Shown: piece by piece, positions 14,001 to 29,000 of the stretch | Position numbering within the stretch: the first letter of the stretch is position 1 | Layout of the letters: every line of letters starts with the position of its first letter | NCBI GenBank assembly: GCA_963575645.1 | Contig: OY754466.1 | Coordinates: 31,714,001 to 31,778,000 of the forward strand | Reading direction: 5' to 3' | DNA from: Xanthostigma xanthostigma | Lineage: Eukaryota > Arthropoda > Insecta > Raphidioptera > Raphidiidae | DNA length: 64,000 nt | The notes under the pieces: generated by a model | Told to the model about the DNA's origin: nothing | Seen by the model: only the letters and a program-made list of their open reading frames with translations | Databases searched by the model: none | Translations under genes and position numbers: made by a program

Positions 14001-16444
14001 CAGTTTTTACATGCTTTACGACAATTAGGTGCAAATGAGTCCTCATAGGCAAAATTGCTTTATTTCATGAGGGTTAGTCTATTTACACTATAACATTTAG
14101 GTTTGGATCATTCTCTCATAAGGAAATGCAAACTGCATATTTACTATCATTTTAACGCTTACAAGCAGTTTTTACATGCTTTATGACAATTAGGGCAAAG
14201 GGGTCCTTATAGGCAAAATTGCTTTATTTTACAAAGGTTAGTCTATTTTCACTATAACATTCAGGTTTGGATCATTCTCTCATAAGAAAATGCAAACTGC
14301 CTATTAACCATTATTTTAACGCATACAAGCAGTTTTTACATGCTTTATGACAATTAGGGGCACATGAGTCCTTATAGGCAAAATTGCTTTATTTCATGAA
14401 GGGTAAGTCTATTTACACTATGACATTCAGGTTTGGATCTTTCTCTCATAAGAAAATGCAAACTGCATATATACCATTATTTAAACGCAGACAAGCAGTT
14501 TTTACATGCTTTACGACAATTAGGTGCAAATGAGTCTTTATAGGCAAAATTGCTTTATTTCATGAGGGTAAGTCTACTTACACTATAACATTTAGGTTTG
14601 GATCATTCTCTCATAAGAAAATGCAAACTGCATATTAACCAATATTTTAACGCATACAAACAGTTTTTACAAGCTTTATGACAATTAGGTGCAAATGAGT
14701 CCTTATAGGCAAAATTGCTTAATTTTATAAAGGTAAGTCTATTTACACTATAACATTTAGGTTTGGATCATTCTTTCATAAGAAAATGCAATCTGCATAT
14801 TTACTATCATTATAAAGCATACAAGCAGTTTTTACATGCTTTATGACAATTAGGGGCACATGAGTCCTTATAGGCAAAATTGCTTTATTTCATGAGGGTA
14901 AGTCTATTTACACTATAACATTCAGGTTTGGATCATTCTCTCATAAGAAAATGCAAACTGCATATTAACCATTATTTTAACGCATACAAGCAGTTTTTAC
15001 ATGCTTTATGACAATTAGGGGTTAATGAGTCCTTATAGGCAAAATTGCTTTATTTCATGAAGGTTAGTCTATTTACACTATAACATTTAGGTTTGATTAT
15101 TCTCTCATAAGAAAATGCAAACTGCATATTAACCATTATTTTAACGCAGACAAGCAGTTTTTACATGCTTCACGACAATTGTGTGTAAATGAGTCCTTAT
15201 AGGCCAAATTGCTTTATTTTACAAAGGTAAGTCTATTTACACTATATCATTCAGGTTTGGATCATTCTCTCATAAGAAAATGCAAACTGCATATTAACCA
15301 TTATTTTAACGCATTCAAGCAGTTTTTACATGCTTTATGACAATTAGGGGCAAATGAGTCCTTATAGGCAAAATTGCTTTATTTCATTAAGGGTAAGTCT
15401 ATTTACACTATAACATTCAGGTCTGGATCTTTCTCTCATAAGAAAATGCAAACTGCATATTAGCCATTATTTAAACGCAGACAAGCAGTTTTTACATGCT
15501 TTACGACAATTAGGTGCAAATGAGTCTTTATAGGCAAAATTGCTTTATTTCATGAGGGTAAGTAATTTACACTATAACATTCAGGTTTGGATCATTCTCT
15601 CATAAAAAAATGCAAACTGCATATTAACCATTTTTTTAACGCTGACAAGCTGTTTTTACATGCTTTATGACTATTAGGGGCAAACGAGTCCTTATAGGCA
15701 AAATTGCTTTATTTCATAAAGGTAAGTCTATTTACACTATAACATTCAGGTTTGGATCATTCTCTCGTAAGAAAATGCAAACTGCATATTAACCATTTTT
15801 TTAACGCTGACAAGCTGTTTTTACATGCTTTACGACAATTAGGTGTAAATGAGTCCTTATAGGCAAAATTGCTTTATTTCATGAGGGTAAGTCTATTTAC
15901 ACTATAACATTCAGGTTTGGATCATTCTCTCATAAGAAAATGCAAACTGCATATTAACCATTATTTTAACGCATACAAGCAGTTTTTACATGCTTTATGA
16001 CAATTAGGGGCAAATAAGTCCTTATAGGCAAAATTGCTTTATTTCGTGAAGGTAAGTCTATTTACACTATAACATTCAGGTTTGGATCATTCTCTCATAA
16101 GAAAATGCAAACTGCATATTAACCATTATTTTAACGCAGACAAGCAGTTTTTACATGCTTTACGACAATTAGGTGCAAATGAGTCCTCATAGGCAAAATT
16201 GCTTTATTTCATGAGGGTTAGTCTATTTACACTATAACATTTAGGTTTGGATCATTCTCTCATAAGGAAATGCAAACTGCATATTTACTATCATTTTAAC
16301 GCTTACAAGCAGTTTTTACATGCTTTATGACAATTAGGGCAAAGGGGTCCTTATAGGCAAAATTGCTTTATTTTACAAAGGTTAGTCTATTTTCACTATA
16401 ACATTCAGGTTTGGATCATTCTCTCATAAGAAAATGCAAACTGC
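11054..16444 (+). repeat. 5,609-bp subrepeat, second copy, incomplete
   Basis: Follows the first 34-mer copy directly and matches it until about 16,444. There one monomer reads ctgcatatta and gcagacaagaag where the first copy reads ctgcctatta and gcatacaagcag. The aaaatggcttt monomer at 8,281 recurs at 13,890 (5,609 bp). After the break the array repeats two monomers already present, then resumes a block resembling 3.8-5.8 kb. Confidence 0.8.
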
Positions 16445-16990
16445 ATATTAACCATTATTTTAACGCAGACAAGAAGTTTTTACATGCTTTACGACAATTA
16501 GGTGCAAATGAGTCCTCATAGGCAAAATTGCTTTATTTCATGAGGGTTAGTCTATTTACACTATAACATTTAGGTTTGGATCATTCTCTCATAAGGAAAT
16601 GCAAACTGCATATTTACTATCATTTTAACGCTTACAAGCAGTTTTTACATGCTTTATGACAATTAGGGCAAAGGGGTCCTTATAGGCAAAATTGCTTTAT
16701 TTTACAAAGGTTAGTCTATTTTCACTATAACATTCAGGTTTGGATCATTCTCTCATAAGAAAATGCAAACTGCCTATTAACCATTATTTTAACGCATACA
16801 AGCAGTTTTTACATGCTTTATGACAATTAGGGGCACATGAGTCCTTATAGGCAAAATTGCTTTATTTCATGAGGGTAAGTCTATTTACACTATAACATTC
16901 AGGTTTGGATCATTCTCTCATAAGAAAATGCAAACTGCATATTAACCATTATTTTAACGCATACAAGCAGTTTTTACATGCTTTATGACA
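16335..16990 (+). repeat. Local two-monomer duplication inside HOR copy 1
   Basis: The gggcaaagggg monomer starts at about 16,335 and again at about 16,660, two monomers apart, whereas elsewhere it is solitary within its neighbourhood. The intervening monomer carries the rare gcagacaagaag change. The same arrangement lies at about 29,530 and 29,855 in copy 2, so the small duplication came before the 13.2-kb duplication. Confidence 0.8.
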
Positions 16991-19900
16991 ATTAGGGGTT
17001 AATGAGTCCTTATAGGCAAAATTGCTTTATTTCATGAAGGTTAGTCTATTTACACTATAACATTTAGGTTTGGATTATTCTCTCATAAGAAAATGCAAAC
17101 TGCATATTAACCATTATTTTAACGCAGACAAGCAGTTTTTACATGCTTCACGACAATTGTGTGTAAATGAGTCCTTATAGGCAAAATTGCTTTATTTTAC
17201 AAAGGTAAGTCTATTTACACTATATCATTCAGGTTTGGATCATTCTCTCATAAGAAAATGCTAACTGCATATTAACCATTATTTTAACGCATTCAAGCAG
17301 TTTTTACATGCTTTATGACAATTAGGGGCAAATGAGTCCTTATAGGCAAAATTGCTTTATTTCATTAAGGGTAAGTCTATTTACACTATAACATTCAGGT
17401 CTGGATCTTTCTCTCATAAGAAAATGCAAACTGCATATTAGCCATTATTTAAACGCAGACAAGCAGTTTTTACATGCTTTACGACAATTAGGTGCAAATG
17501 AGTCTTTATAGGCAAAATTGCTTTATTTCATGAGGGTAAGTCTATTTACACTATAACATTCAGGTTTGGATCATTCTCTCATAAGAAAATGCAAACTGCA
17601 TATTAACCATTTTTTTAACGCTGACAAGCTGTTTTTACATGCTTTATGACTATTAGGGGCAAACGAGTCCTTATAGGCAAAATTGCTTTATTTCATAAAG
17701 GTAAGTCTATTTACACTATAACATTCAGGTTTGGATCATTCTCTCGTAAGAAAATGCAAACTGCATATTAACCATTTTTTTAACGCTGACAAGCTGTTTT
17801 TACATGCTTTACGACAATTAGGTGTAAATGAGTCCTTATAGGCAAAATTGCTTTATTTCATGAGGGTAAGTCTATTTACACTATAACATTCAGGTTTGGA
17901 TCATTCTCTCATAAGAAAATGCAAACTGCATATTAACCATTATTTTAACGCATACAAGCAGTTTTTACATGCTTTATGACAATTAGGGGCAAATAAGTCC
18001 TTATAGGCAAAATTGCTTTATTTCGTGAAGGTAAGTCTATTTACACTATAACATTCAGGTTTGGATCATTCTCTCATAAGAAAATGCAAACTGCATATAC
18101 CATTATTTTAACGCAGACAAGCAGTTTTTACATGCTTTACGACAATTAGGTGCAAATGAGTCCTCATAGGCAAAATTGCTTTATTTCATGAGGGTTAGTC
18201 TATTTACACTATAACATTTAGGTTTGGATCATTCTCTCATAAGGAAATGCAAACTGCATATTTACTATCATTTTAACGCTTACAAGCAGTTTTTACATGC
18301 TTTATGACAATTAGGGCAAAGGGGTCCTTATTGGCAAAATTGCTTTATTTTACAAAGGTTAGTCTATTTTCACTATAACATTCAGGTTTGGATCATTCTC
18401 TCATAAGAAAATGCAAACTGCCTATTAACCATTATTTTAACGCATACAAGCAGTTTTTACATGCTTTATGACAATTAGGGGCACATGAGTCCTTATAGGC
18501 AAAATTGCTTTATTTCATGAAGGGTAAGTCTATTTACACTATAACATTCAGGTTTGGATCTTTCTCTCATAAGAAAATGCAAACTGCATATATACCATTA
18601 TTTAAACGCAGACAAGCAGTTTTTACATGCTTTACGACAATTAGGTGCAAATGAGTCTTTATAGGCAAAATTGCTTTATTTCATGAGGGTAAGTCTACTT
18701 ACACTATAACATTTAGGTTTGGATCATTCTCTCATAAGAAAATGCAAACTGCATATTAACCAATATTTTAACGCATACAAACAGTTTTTACAAGCTTTAT
18801 GACAATTAGGTGCAAATGAGTCCTTATAGGCAAAATTGCTTAATTTTATGAGGGTTAGTCTATTTACACTATAACATTTAGGTTTGGATCATTCTTTCAT
18901 AAGAAAATGCAAACTGCATATTTACTATCATTATAAAGCATACAAGCAGTTTTTACATGCTTTATGACAATTATGGGCACATGAGTCCTTATAGGCAAAA
19001 TTGCTTTATTTCATGAGGGTAAGTCTATTTACACTATAACATTCAGGTTTGGATCATTCTCTCATAAGAAAATGCAAACTGCATATTAACCATTATTTTA
19101 ACGCATACAAGCAGTTTTTACATGCTTTATGACAATTAAGGGTAAATGAGTCCTTATAGGCAAAATTGCTTTATTTCATGAAGGTTAGTCTATTTACACT
19201 ATAACATTTAGGTTTGGATTATTCTCTCATAAGAAAATGCAAACTGCATATTAACCATTATTTTAACGCAGACAAGCAGTTTTTACATGCTTCACGACAA
19301 TTGTGTGTAAATGAGTCCTTATAGGCAAAATTGCTTTATTTTACAAAGGTAAGTCTATTTACACTATATCATTCAGGTTTGGATCATTCTCTCATAAGAA
19401 AATGCAAACTGCATATTAACCATTATTTTAACGCATTCAAGCAGTTTTTACATGCTTTATGACAATTAGGGGCAAATGAGTCCTTATAGGCAAAATTGCT
19501 TTATTTCATTAAGGGTAAGTCTATTTACACTATAACATTCAGGTCTGGATCTTTCTCTCATAAGAAAATGCAAACTGCATATTAGCCATTATTTAAACGC
19601 AGACAAGCAGTTTTTACATGCTTTACGACAATTAGGTGCAAATGAGTCTTTATAGGCAAAATTGCTTTATTTCATGAGGGTAAGTCTATTTACACTATAA
19701 CATTCAGGTTTGGATCATTCTCTCATAAGAAAATGCAAACTGCATATTAACCATTATTTTAACGCATACAAGCAGTTTTTACAAGTTTTATGACAATTAG
19801 GTGCAAATGAGTCCTTATAGGCAAAATTGCTTTATTTCATGAGGGTTAGTCTATTTACACTATAACATTTAGGTTTGGATCATTCTTTCATAAGAAAATG

Positions 19901-20050
19901 CAAACTGCATATTTACTATCATTTTAACGCATACAAGCAGTTTTTACATGCTTTATGACTATTAGGGGCAAACGAGTCCTTATAGGCAAAATTGCTTTAT
20001 TTCATAAAGGTAAGTCTATTTACACTATAACATTCAGGTTTGGATCATTC

Positions 20051-23000
20051 TCTCATAAGAAAATGCAAACTGCATATTAACCATTATTTTAACGCATACA
20101 AGCAGTTTTTACATGCTTTATGACAATTAGGGGCAAATGCGTCCTTATAGGCAAAATTGCTTTATTTAATGAAGGTTAGTCTATTTACACTATAACATTC
20201 AGGTTGAGATCGTTCTCTCATAAGAAAATGCTAACTGCATATCAACCATTATTTTAACGCAGCCAAGCAGTTTTTACATGCTTCACGACAATTGCGTGCA
20301 AATGAGTCCTTATAGGCAAAATTGCTTTATTTTACAAAGGTAAGTCTATTTTCACTAAAACATTCAGGTTTGGATCATTCTCTCATAAGAAAATGCAAAC
20401 TGCATATTAACTATTATTTTAACGCATACAAGCAGTTTTACATGCTTTATGACAATTAGGGGCAAATGGGTCCTTATAGGCAAAATTGCTTTATTTCATG
20501 AAGGTTAGTCTATTTACACTATAACATTCAGGTTTGGATCTTTCTCTCATAAGAAAATGCAAACTGCATAATAACCATTATTTAAACGCAGACAAGCAGT
20601 TTTTACATGCTTTACGACAATTAGGTGCAAATGAGTCTTTATAGGCAAAATTGCTTTATTTCATAAAGGTAAGTCTATTTACACTATAACATTTAGGTTT
20701 GGATCATTCTCTCATAAGAAAATGCAAACTGCATATTAACCATTATTTTAACGCATACAAGCAGTTTTTACAAGTTTATGACAATTAGGTGCAAATGAGT
20801 CCTTATAAGCAAAATTGCTTAATTTCATGAGGGTTAGTCTATTTACACTATATTATTTAGGTTTGGATCATTCTTTCATAAGAAAATGCAAACTGCATAT
20901 TTACTATCATTATAACGCATACAAGCAGGTTTTACATGCTTTATGACAATTAGGGGCAAATGAGTCCTTATAGGCAAAATTGCTTTATTTCATGAAGGTT
21001 AGTCTATTTACACTATAACATTCAGGTTTGGATCATTCTCTCATAAGAAAATGCAAACTGCATATTTACTATCATTATAACGCATACAAGCAGTTTTTAC
21101 ATGCTTTATGACAATTAGGGGCAAATGAGTCCTTATAGGCAAAATTGCTTTTTTTCATTAAGGTAAGTCTATTTAGACTATAACATTCAGGTTTGGATCA
21201 TTCTCTCATAAGAAAATGCAAACTGCATATTAACCATTATTTTAACCCTGACAAGCAGTTTTTACATGCTTTACGACAATTAGGTGCAAATGAGTCCTTA
21301 TAGGCAAAATTGCTTTATTTCATGAGGGTAAGTCTATTTACACTATAACATTCAGGTTTGGATCATTCTCTCATAAGAAAATGCAAACTGCATATTAACC
21401 ATTATTTTAACGCATACAAGCAGTTTTTACATGCTTTATGACAATTAGGGGCAAATAAGTCCTTATAGGCAAAATGGCTTTATTTCGTGAAGGTAAGTCT
21501 ATTTACACTATAACATTCAGGTTTGGATCATTCTCTCATAAGAAAATGCAAACTGCATATTAACCATTATTTTAACGCAGACAAGCAGTTTTTACATGCT
21601 TTACGACAATTAGGTGCAAATGAGTCCTCATAGGCAAAATTGCTTTATTTCATGAGGGTTAGTCTATTTACACTATAACATTTAGGTTTGGATCATTCTC
21701 TCATAAGGAAATGCAAACTGCATATTTACTATCATTTTAACGCTTACAAGCAGTTTTTACATGCTTTATGACAATTAGGGCAAAGGGGTCCTTATAGGCA
21801 AAATTGCTTTATTTTACAAAGGTTAGTCTATTTTCACTATAACATTCAGGTTTGGATCATTCTCTCATAAGAAAATGCAAACTGCCTATTAACCATTATT
21901 TTAACGCATACAAGCAGTTTTTACATGCTTTATGACAATTAGGGGCACATGAGTCCTTATAGGCAAAATTGCTTTATTTCATGAAGGGTAAGTCTATTTA
22001 CACTATGACATTCAGGTTTGGATCTTTCTCTCATAAGAAAATGCAAACTGCATATATACCATTATTTAAACGCAGACAAGCAGTTTTTACATGCTTTACG
22101 ACAATTAGGTGCAAATGAGTCTTTATAGGCAAAATTGCTTTATTTCATGAGGGTAAGTCTACTTACACTATAACATTTAGGTTTGGATCATTCTCTCATA
22201 AGAAAATGCAAACTGCATATTAACCAATATTTTAACGCATACAAACAGTTTTTACAAGCTTTATGACAATTAGGTGCAAATGAGTCCTTATAGGCAAAAT
22301 TGCTTAATTTTATAAAGGTAAGTCTATTTACACTATAACATTTAGGTTTGGATCATTCTTTCATAAGAAAATGCAATCTGCATATTTACTATCATTATAA
22401 AGCATACAAGCAGTTTTTACATGCTTTATGACAATTAGGGGCACATGAGTCCTTATAGGCAAAATTGCTTTATTTCATGAGGGTAAGTCTATTTACACTA
22501 TAACATTCAGGTTTGGATCATTCTCTCATAAGAAAATGCAAACTGCATATTAACCATTATTTTAACGCATACAAGCAGTTTTTACATGCTTTATGACAAT
22601 TAGGGGTTAATGAGTCCTTATAGGCAAAATTGCTTTATTTCATGAAGGTTAGTCTATTTACACTATAACATTTAGGTTTGGATTATTCTCTCATAAGAAA
22701 ATGCAAACTGCATATTAACCATTATTTTAACGCAGACAAGCAGTTTTTACATGCTTCACGACAATTGTGTGTAAATGAGTCCTTATAGGCCAAATTGCTT
22801 TATTTTACAAAGGTAAGTCCATTTACACTATATCATTCAGGTTTGGATCATTCTCTCATAAGAAAATGCAAACTGCATATTAACCATTATTTTAACGCAT
22901 TCAAGCAGTTTTTACATGCTTTATGACAATTAGGGGCAAATGAGTCCTTATAGGCAAAATTGCTTTATTTCATTAAGGGTAAGTCTATTTACACTATAAC

Positions 23001-26000
23001 ATTCAGGTCTGGATCTTTCTCTCATAAGAAAATGCAAACTGCATATTAGCCATTATTTAAACGCAGACAAGCAGTTTTTACATGCTTTACGACAATTAGG
23101 TGCAAATGAGTCTTTATAGGCAAAATTGCTTTATTTCATGAGGGTAAGTCTATTTACACTATAACATTCAGGTTTGGATCATTCTCTCATAAAAAAATGC
23201 AAACTGCATATTAACCATTTTTTTAACGCTGACAAGCTGTTTTTACATGCTTTATGACTATTAGGGGCAAACGAGTCCTTATAGGCAAAATTGCTTTATT
23301 TCATAAAGGTAAGTCTATTTACACTATAACATTCAGGTTTGGATCATTCTCTCGTAAGAAAATGCAAACTGCATATTAACCATTTGTTTAACGCTGACAA
23401 GCTGTTTTTACATGCTTTACGACAATTAGGTGTAAATGAGTCCTTATAGGCAAAATTGCTTTATTTCATGAGGGTAAGTCTATTTACACTATAACATTCA
23501 GGTTTGGATCATTCTCTCATAAGAAAATGCAAACTGCATATTAACCATTATTTTAACGCATACAAGCAGTTTTTACATGCTTTATGACAATTAGGGGCAA
23601 ATAAGTCCTTATAGGCAAAATTGCTTTATTTCGTGAAGGTAAGTCTATTTACACTATAACATTCAGGTTTGGATCATTCTCTCATAAGAAAATGCAAACT
23701 GCATATTAACCATTATTTTAACGCAGACAAGCAGTTTTTACATGCTTTACGACAATTAGGTGCAAATGAGTCCTCATAGGCAAAATTGCTTTATTTCATG
23801 AGGGTTAGTCTATTTACACTATAACATTTAGGTTTGGATCATTCTCTCATAAGGAAATGCAAACTGCATATTTACTATCATTTTAACGCTTACAAGCAGT
23901 TTTTACATGCTTTATGACAATTAGGGCAAAGGGGTCCTTATAGGCAAAATTGCTTTATTTTACAAAGGTTAGTCTATTTTCACTATAACATTCAGGTTTG
24001 GATCATTCTCTCATAAGAAAATGCAAACTGCCTATTAACCATTATTTTAACGCATACAAGCAGTTTTTACATGCTTTATGACAATTAGGGGCACATGAGT
24101 CCTTATAGGCAAAATTGCTTTATTTCATGAAGGGTAAGTCTATTTACACTATAACATTCAGGTTTGGATCTTTCTCTCATAAGAAAATGCAAACTGCATA
24201 TATACCATTATTTAAACGCAGACAAGCAGTTTTTACATGCTTTACGACAATTAGGTGCAAATGAGTCTTTATAGGCAAAATTGCTTTATTTCATGAGGGT
24301 AAGTCTACTTACACTATAACATTTAGGTTTGGATCATTCTCTCATAAGAAAATGCAAACTGCATATTAACCAATATTTTAACGCATACAAACAGTTTTTA
24401 CAAGCTTTATGACAATTAGGTGCAAATGAGTCCTTATAGGCAAAATTGCTTAATTTTATGAGGGTTAGTCTATTTACACTATAACATTTAGGTTTGGATC
24501 ATTCTTTCATAAGAAAATGCAAACTGCATATTTACTATCATTATAAAGCATACAAGCAGTTTTTACATGCTTTATGACAATTAGGGGCACATGAGTCCTT
24601 ATAGGCAAAATTGCTTTATTTCATGAAGGTTAGTCTATTTTCACTATAACATTCAGGGTTGGATCGTTCTCTCATAAAAAAATGCAAACTGCATATTAGC
24701 CATTATTTTAACGCATACAAGCAGTTTTTACATGCTTTATGACAATTAGGGGCAAATGAGTCCTTATAGGCAAAATTGCTTTATTTCATGAAGGTAAGTC
24801 TATTTTCACTATAACATTCACGTTTGGATCGTTCTCTCATAAGAAAATGCAAACTGCATATTAACCATTATTTTAACGCATACAAGCAGTTTTTACATGC
24901 TTTATGACAATTAGGGGCAAATCAGTCCTTATAGGCAAAATTGCTTTATTTCATAAAGGTAAGTCTATTTAGACTATAACATTCAGGTTTGGATCATTCT
25001 CTCATAAGAAAATGCAAACTGCATATTAACCATTATTTTAACCCTGACAAGCAGTTTTTACATGCTTTACGACAATTAGGTGCAAATGAGTCCTTATAGG
25101 CAAAATTGCTTTATTTCATGAGGGTAAGTCTATTTACACTATAACATTCAGGTTTGGATCATTCTCTCATAAAAAAATGCAAACTGCATATTATCCATTA
25201 TTTTAACGCATACAAGCAGTTTTTACATGCTTTATGACAATTAGGGGCAAATGAGTCCTTATAGGCAAAATTGCTTTATTTCATGAAGGTAAGTCTATTT
25301 CCACTATAACATTCAGGTTTGGATCATTCTCTCATAAGAAAATGCAAACTGCATATTAACAATTATTTTAACGCAGACAAGCAGTTTTTACATGCTTTAC
25401 GACAATTAGGTGTAAATGAGTCCTTATAGGCAAAATTGCTTTATTTCATGAGGGTTAGTCTATTTACACTATAACAATTACGTTTGGATCATTCTCTCAT
25501 AAGAAAATGCAAACTGCATATTTACTATCATTTTAACGCTTACAAGCAGTTTTCACATGCTTTATGACAATTAGGTGCAAATAAGTCCTTATAGGCAAAA
25601 TTGCTTTATTTCATGAGGGCAAGTCTACTTACACTATAACATTCAGGTTTGGATCATTCTCTCATAAGAAAATGCAAACTGCATATTAACCATTATTTTA
25701 ACGCATACAAGCAGTTTTTACATGCTTTATGACAATTAGGGGCAAATGCGTCCTTATAGGCAAAATTGCTTTATTTAATGAAGGTTAGTCTATTTACACT
25801 ATAACATTCAGGTTGAGATCGTTCTCTCATAAGAAAATGCTAACTGCATATCAACCATTATTTTAACGCAGCCAAGCAGTTTTTACATGCTTCACGACAA
25901 TTGCGTGCAAATGAGTCCTTATAGGCAAAATTGCTTTATTTTACAAAGGTAAGTCTATTTTCACTATAACATTCAGGTTTGGATCATTCTCTCATAAGAA

Positions 26001-29000
26001 AATGCAAACTGCATATTAACTATTATTTTAACGCATACAAGCAGTTTTACATGCTTTATGACAATTAGGGGCAAATGGGTCCTTATAGGCAAAATTGCTT
26101 TATTTCATGAAGGTTAGTCTATTTACACTATAACATTCAGGTTTGGATCTTTCTCTCATAAGAAAATGCAAACTGCATAATAACCATTATTTAAACGCAG
26201 ACAAGCAGTTTTTACATGCTTTACGACAATTAGGTGCAAATGAGTCTTTATAGGCAAAATTGCTTTATTTCATAAAGGTAAGTCTATTTACACTATAACA
26301 TTTAGGTTTGGATCATTCTCTCATAAGAAAATGCAAACTGCATATTAACCATTATTTTAACGCATACAAGCAGTTTTTACAAGTTTATGACAATTAGGTG
26401 CAAATGAGTCCTTATAAGCAAAATTGCTTAATTTCATGAGGGTTAGTCTATTTACACTATAACATTTAGGTTTGGATCATTCTTTCATAAGAAAATGCAA
26501 ACTGCATATTTACTATCATTATAACGCATACAAGCAGGTTTTACATGCTTTATGACAATTAGGGGCAAATGAGTCCTTATAGGCAAAATTGCTTTATTTC
26601 ATGAAGGTTAGTCTATTTACACTATAACATTCAGGTTTGGATCATTCTCTCATAAGAAAATGCAAACTGCATATTTACTATCATTATAACGCATACAAGC
26701 AGTTTTTACATGCTTTATGACAATTAGGGGCAAATGAGTCCTTATAGGCAAAATTGCTTTTTTTCATTAAGGTAAGTCTATTTAGACTATAACATTCAGG
26801 TTTGGATCATTCTCTCATAAGAAAATGCAAACTGCATATTAACCATTATTTTAACCCTGACAAGCAGTTTTTACATGCTTTACGACAATTAGGTGCAAAT
26901 GAGTCCTTATAGGCAAAATTGCTTTATTTCATGAGGGTAAGTCTATTTACACTATAACATTCAGGTTTGGATCATTCTCTCATAAGAAAATGCAAACTGC
27001 ATATTAACCATTATTTTAACGCATACAAGCAGTTTTTACATGCTTTATGACAATTAGGGGCAAATAAGTCCTTATAGGCAAAATGGCTTTATTTCGTGAA
27101 GGTAAGTCTATTTACACTATAACATTCAGGTTTGGATCATTCTCTCATAAGAAAATGCAAACTGCATATTAACCATTATTTTAACGCAGACAAGCAGTTT
27201 TTACATGCTTTACGACAATTAGGTGCAAATGAGTCCTCATAGGCAAAATTGCTTTATTTCATGAGGGTTAGTCTATTTACACTATAACATTTAGGTTTGG
27301 ATCATTCTCTCATAAGGAAATGCAAACTGCATATTTACTATCATTTTAACGCTTACAAGCAGTTTTTACATGCTTTATGACAATTAGGGCAAAGGGGTCC
27401 TTATAGGCAAAATTGCTTTATTTTACAAAGGTTAGTCTATTTTCACTATAACATTCAGGTTTGGATCATTCTCTCATAAGAAAATGCAAACTGCCTATTA
27501 ACCATTATTTTAACGCATACAAGCAGTTTTTACATGCTTTATGACAATTAGGGGCACATGAGTCCTTATAGGCAAAATTGCTTTATTTCATGAAGGGTAA
27601 GTCTATTTACACTATGACATTCAGGTTTGGATCTTTCTCTCATAAGAAAATGCAAACTGCATATATACCATTATTTAAACGCAGACAAGCAGTTTTTACA
27701 TGCTTTACGACAATTAGGTGCAAATGAGTCTTTATAGGCAAAATTGCTTTATTTCATGAGGGTAAGTCTACTTACACTATAACATTTAGGTTTGGATCAT
27801 TCTCTCATAAGAAAATGCAAACTGCATATTAACCAATATTTTAACGCATACAAACAGTTTTTACAAGCTTTATGACAATTAGGTGCAAATGAGTCCTTAT
27901 AGGCAAAATTGCTTAATTTTATAAAGGTAAGTCTATTTACACTATAACATTTAGGTTTGGATCATTCTTTCATAAGAAAATGCAATCTGCATATTTACTA
28001 TCATTATAAAGCATACAAGCAGTTTTTACATGCTTTATGACAATTAGGGGCACATGAGTCCTTATAGGCAAAATTGCTTTATTTCATGAGGGTAAGTCTA
28101 TTTACACTATAACATTCAGGTTTGGATCATTCTCTCATAAGAAAATGCAAACTGCATATTAACCATTATTTTAACGCATACAAGCAGTTTTTACATGCTT
28201 TATGACAATTAGGGGTTAATGAGTCCTTATAGGCAAAATTGCTTTATTTCATGAAGGTTAGTCTATTTACACTATAACATTTAGGTTTGATTATTCTCTC
28301 ATAAGAAAATGCAAACTGCATATTAACCATTATTTTAACGCAGACAAGCAGTTTTTACATGCTTCACGACAATTGTGTGTAAATGAGTCCTTATAGGCCA
28401 AATTGCTTTATTTTACAAAGGTAAGTCTATTTACACTATATCATTCAGGTTTGGATCATTCTCTCATAAGAAAATGCAAACTGCATATTAACCATTATTT
28501 TAACGCATTCAAGCAGTTTTTACATGCTTTATGACAATTAGGGGCAAATGAGTCTTTATAGGCAAAATTGCTTTATTTCATTAAGGGTAAGTCTATTTAC
28601 ACTATAACATTCAGGTCTGGATCTTTCTCTCATAAGAAAATGCAAACTGCATATTAGCCATTATTTAAACGCAGACAAGCAGTTTTTACATGCTTTACGA
28701 CAATTAGGTGCAAATGAGTCTTTATAGGCAAAATTGCTTTATTTCATGAGGGTAAGTAATTTACACTATAACATTCAGGTTTGGATCATTCTCTCATAAA
28801 AAAATGCAAACTGCATATTAACCATTTTTTTAACGCTGACAAGCTGTTTTTACATGTTTTATGACTATTAGGGGCAAACGAGTCCTTATAGGCAAAATTG
28901 CTTTATTTCATAAAGGTAAGTCTATTTACACTATAACATTCAGGTTTGGATCATTCTCTCGTAAGAAAATGCAAACTGCATATTAACCATTTTTTTAACG

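Larger units (their letters stand above)
6857..20050 (+). repeat. 13,194-bp higher-order repeat, copy 1
   Basis: First of two adjacent copies of a unit of about 80 monomers. Rare variants fix the period: a two-base deletion giving tttgattatt at 15,093 and 28,287; aagtccattt at 9,621 and 22,815; aagaagtttt at 16,471 and 29,665; tcactaaaac near 7,157 and 20,351. Each pair is 13,194 bp apart. Upstream of 6,857 the match to 20,051 is lost: the monomer before it has catgagggtaagtctactt, against cataaaggtaagtctattt in the other copy. The boundary lies within the conserved cattcaggtttggatcattc stretch and is exact only to about 25 bp. Copy-private changes seen here include tcgcttt at 8,941, attggc near 18,330 and ttatgggc near 18,972. 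Confidence 0.9.
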
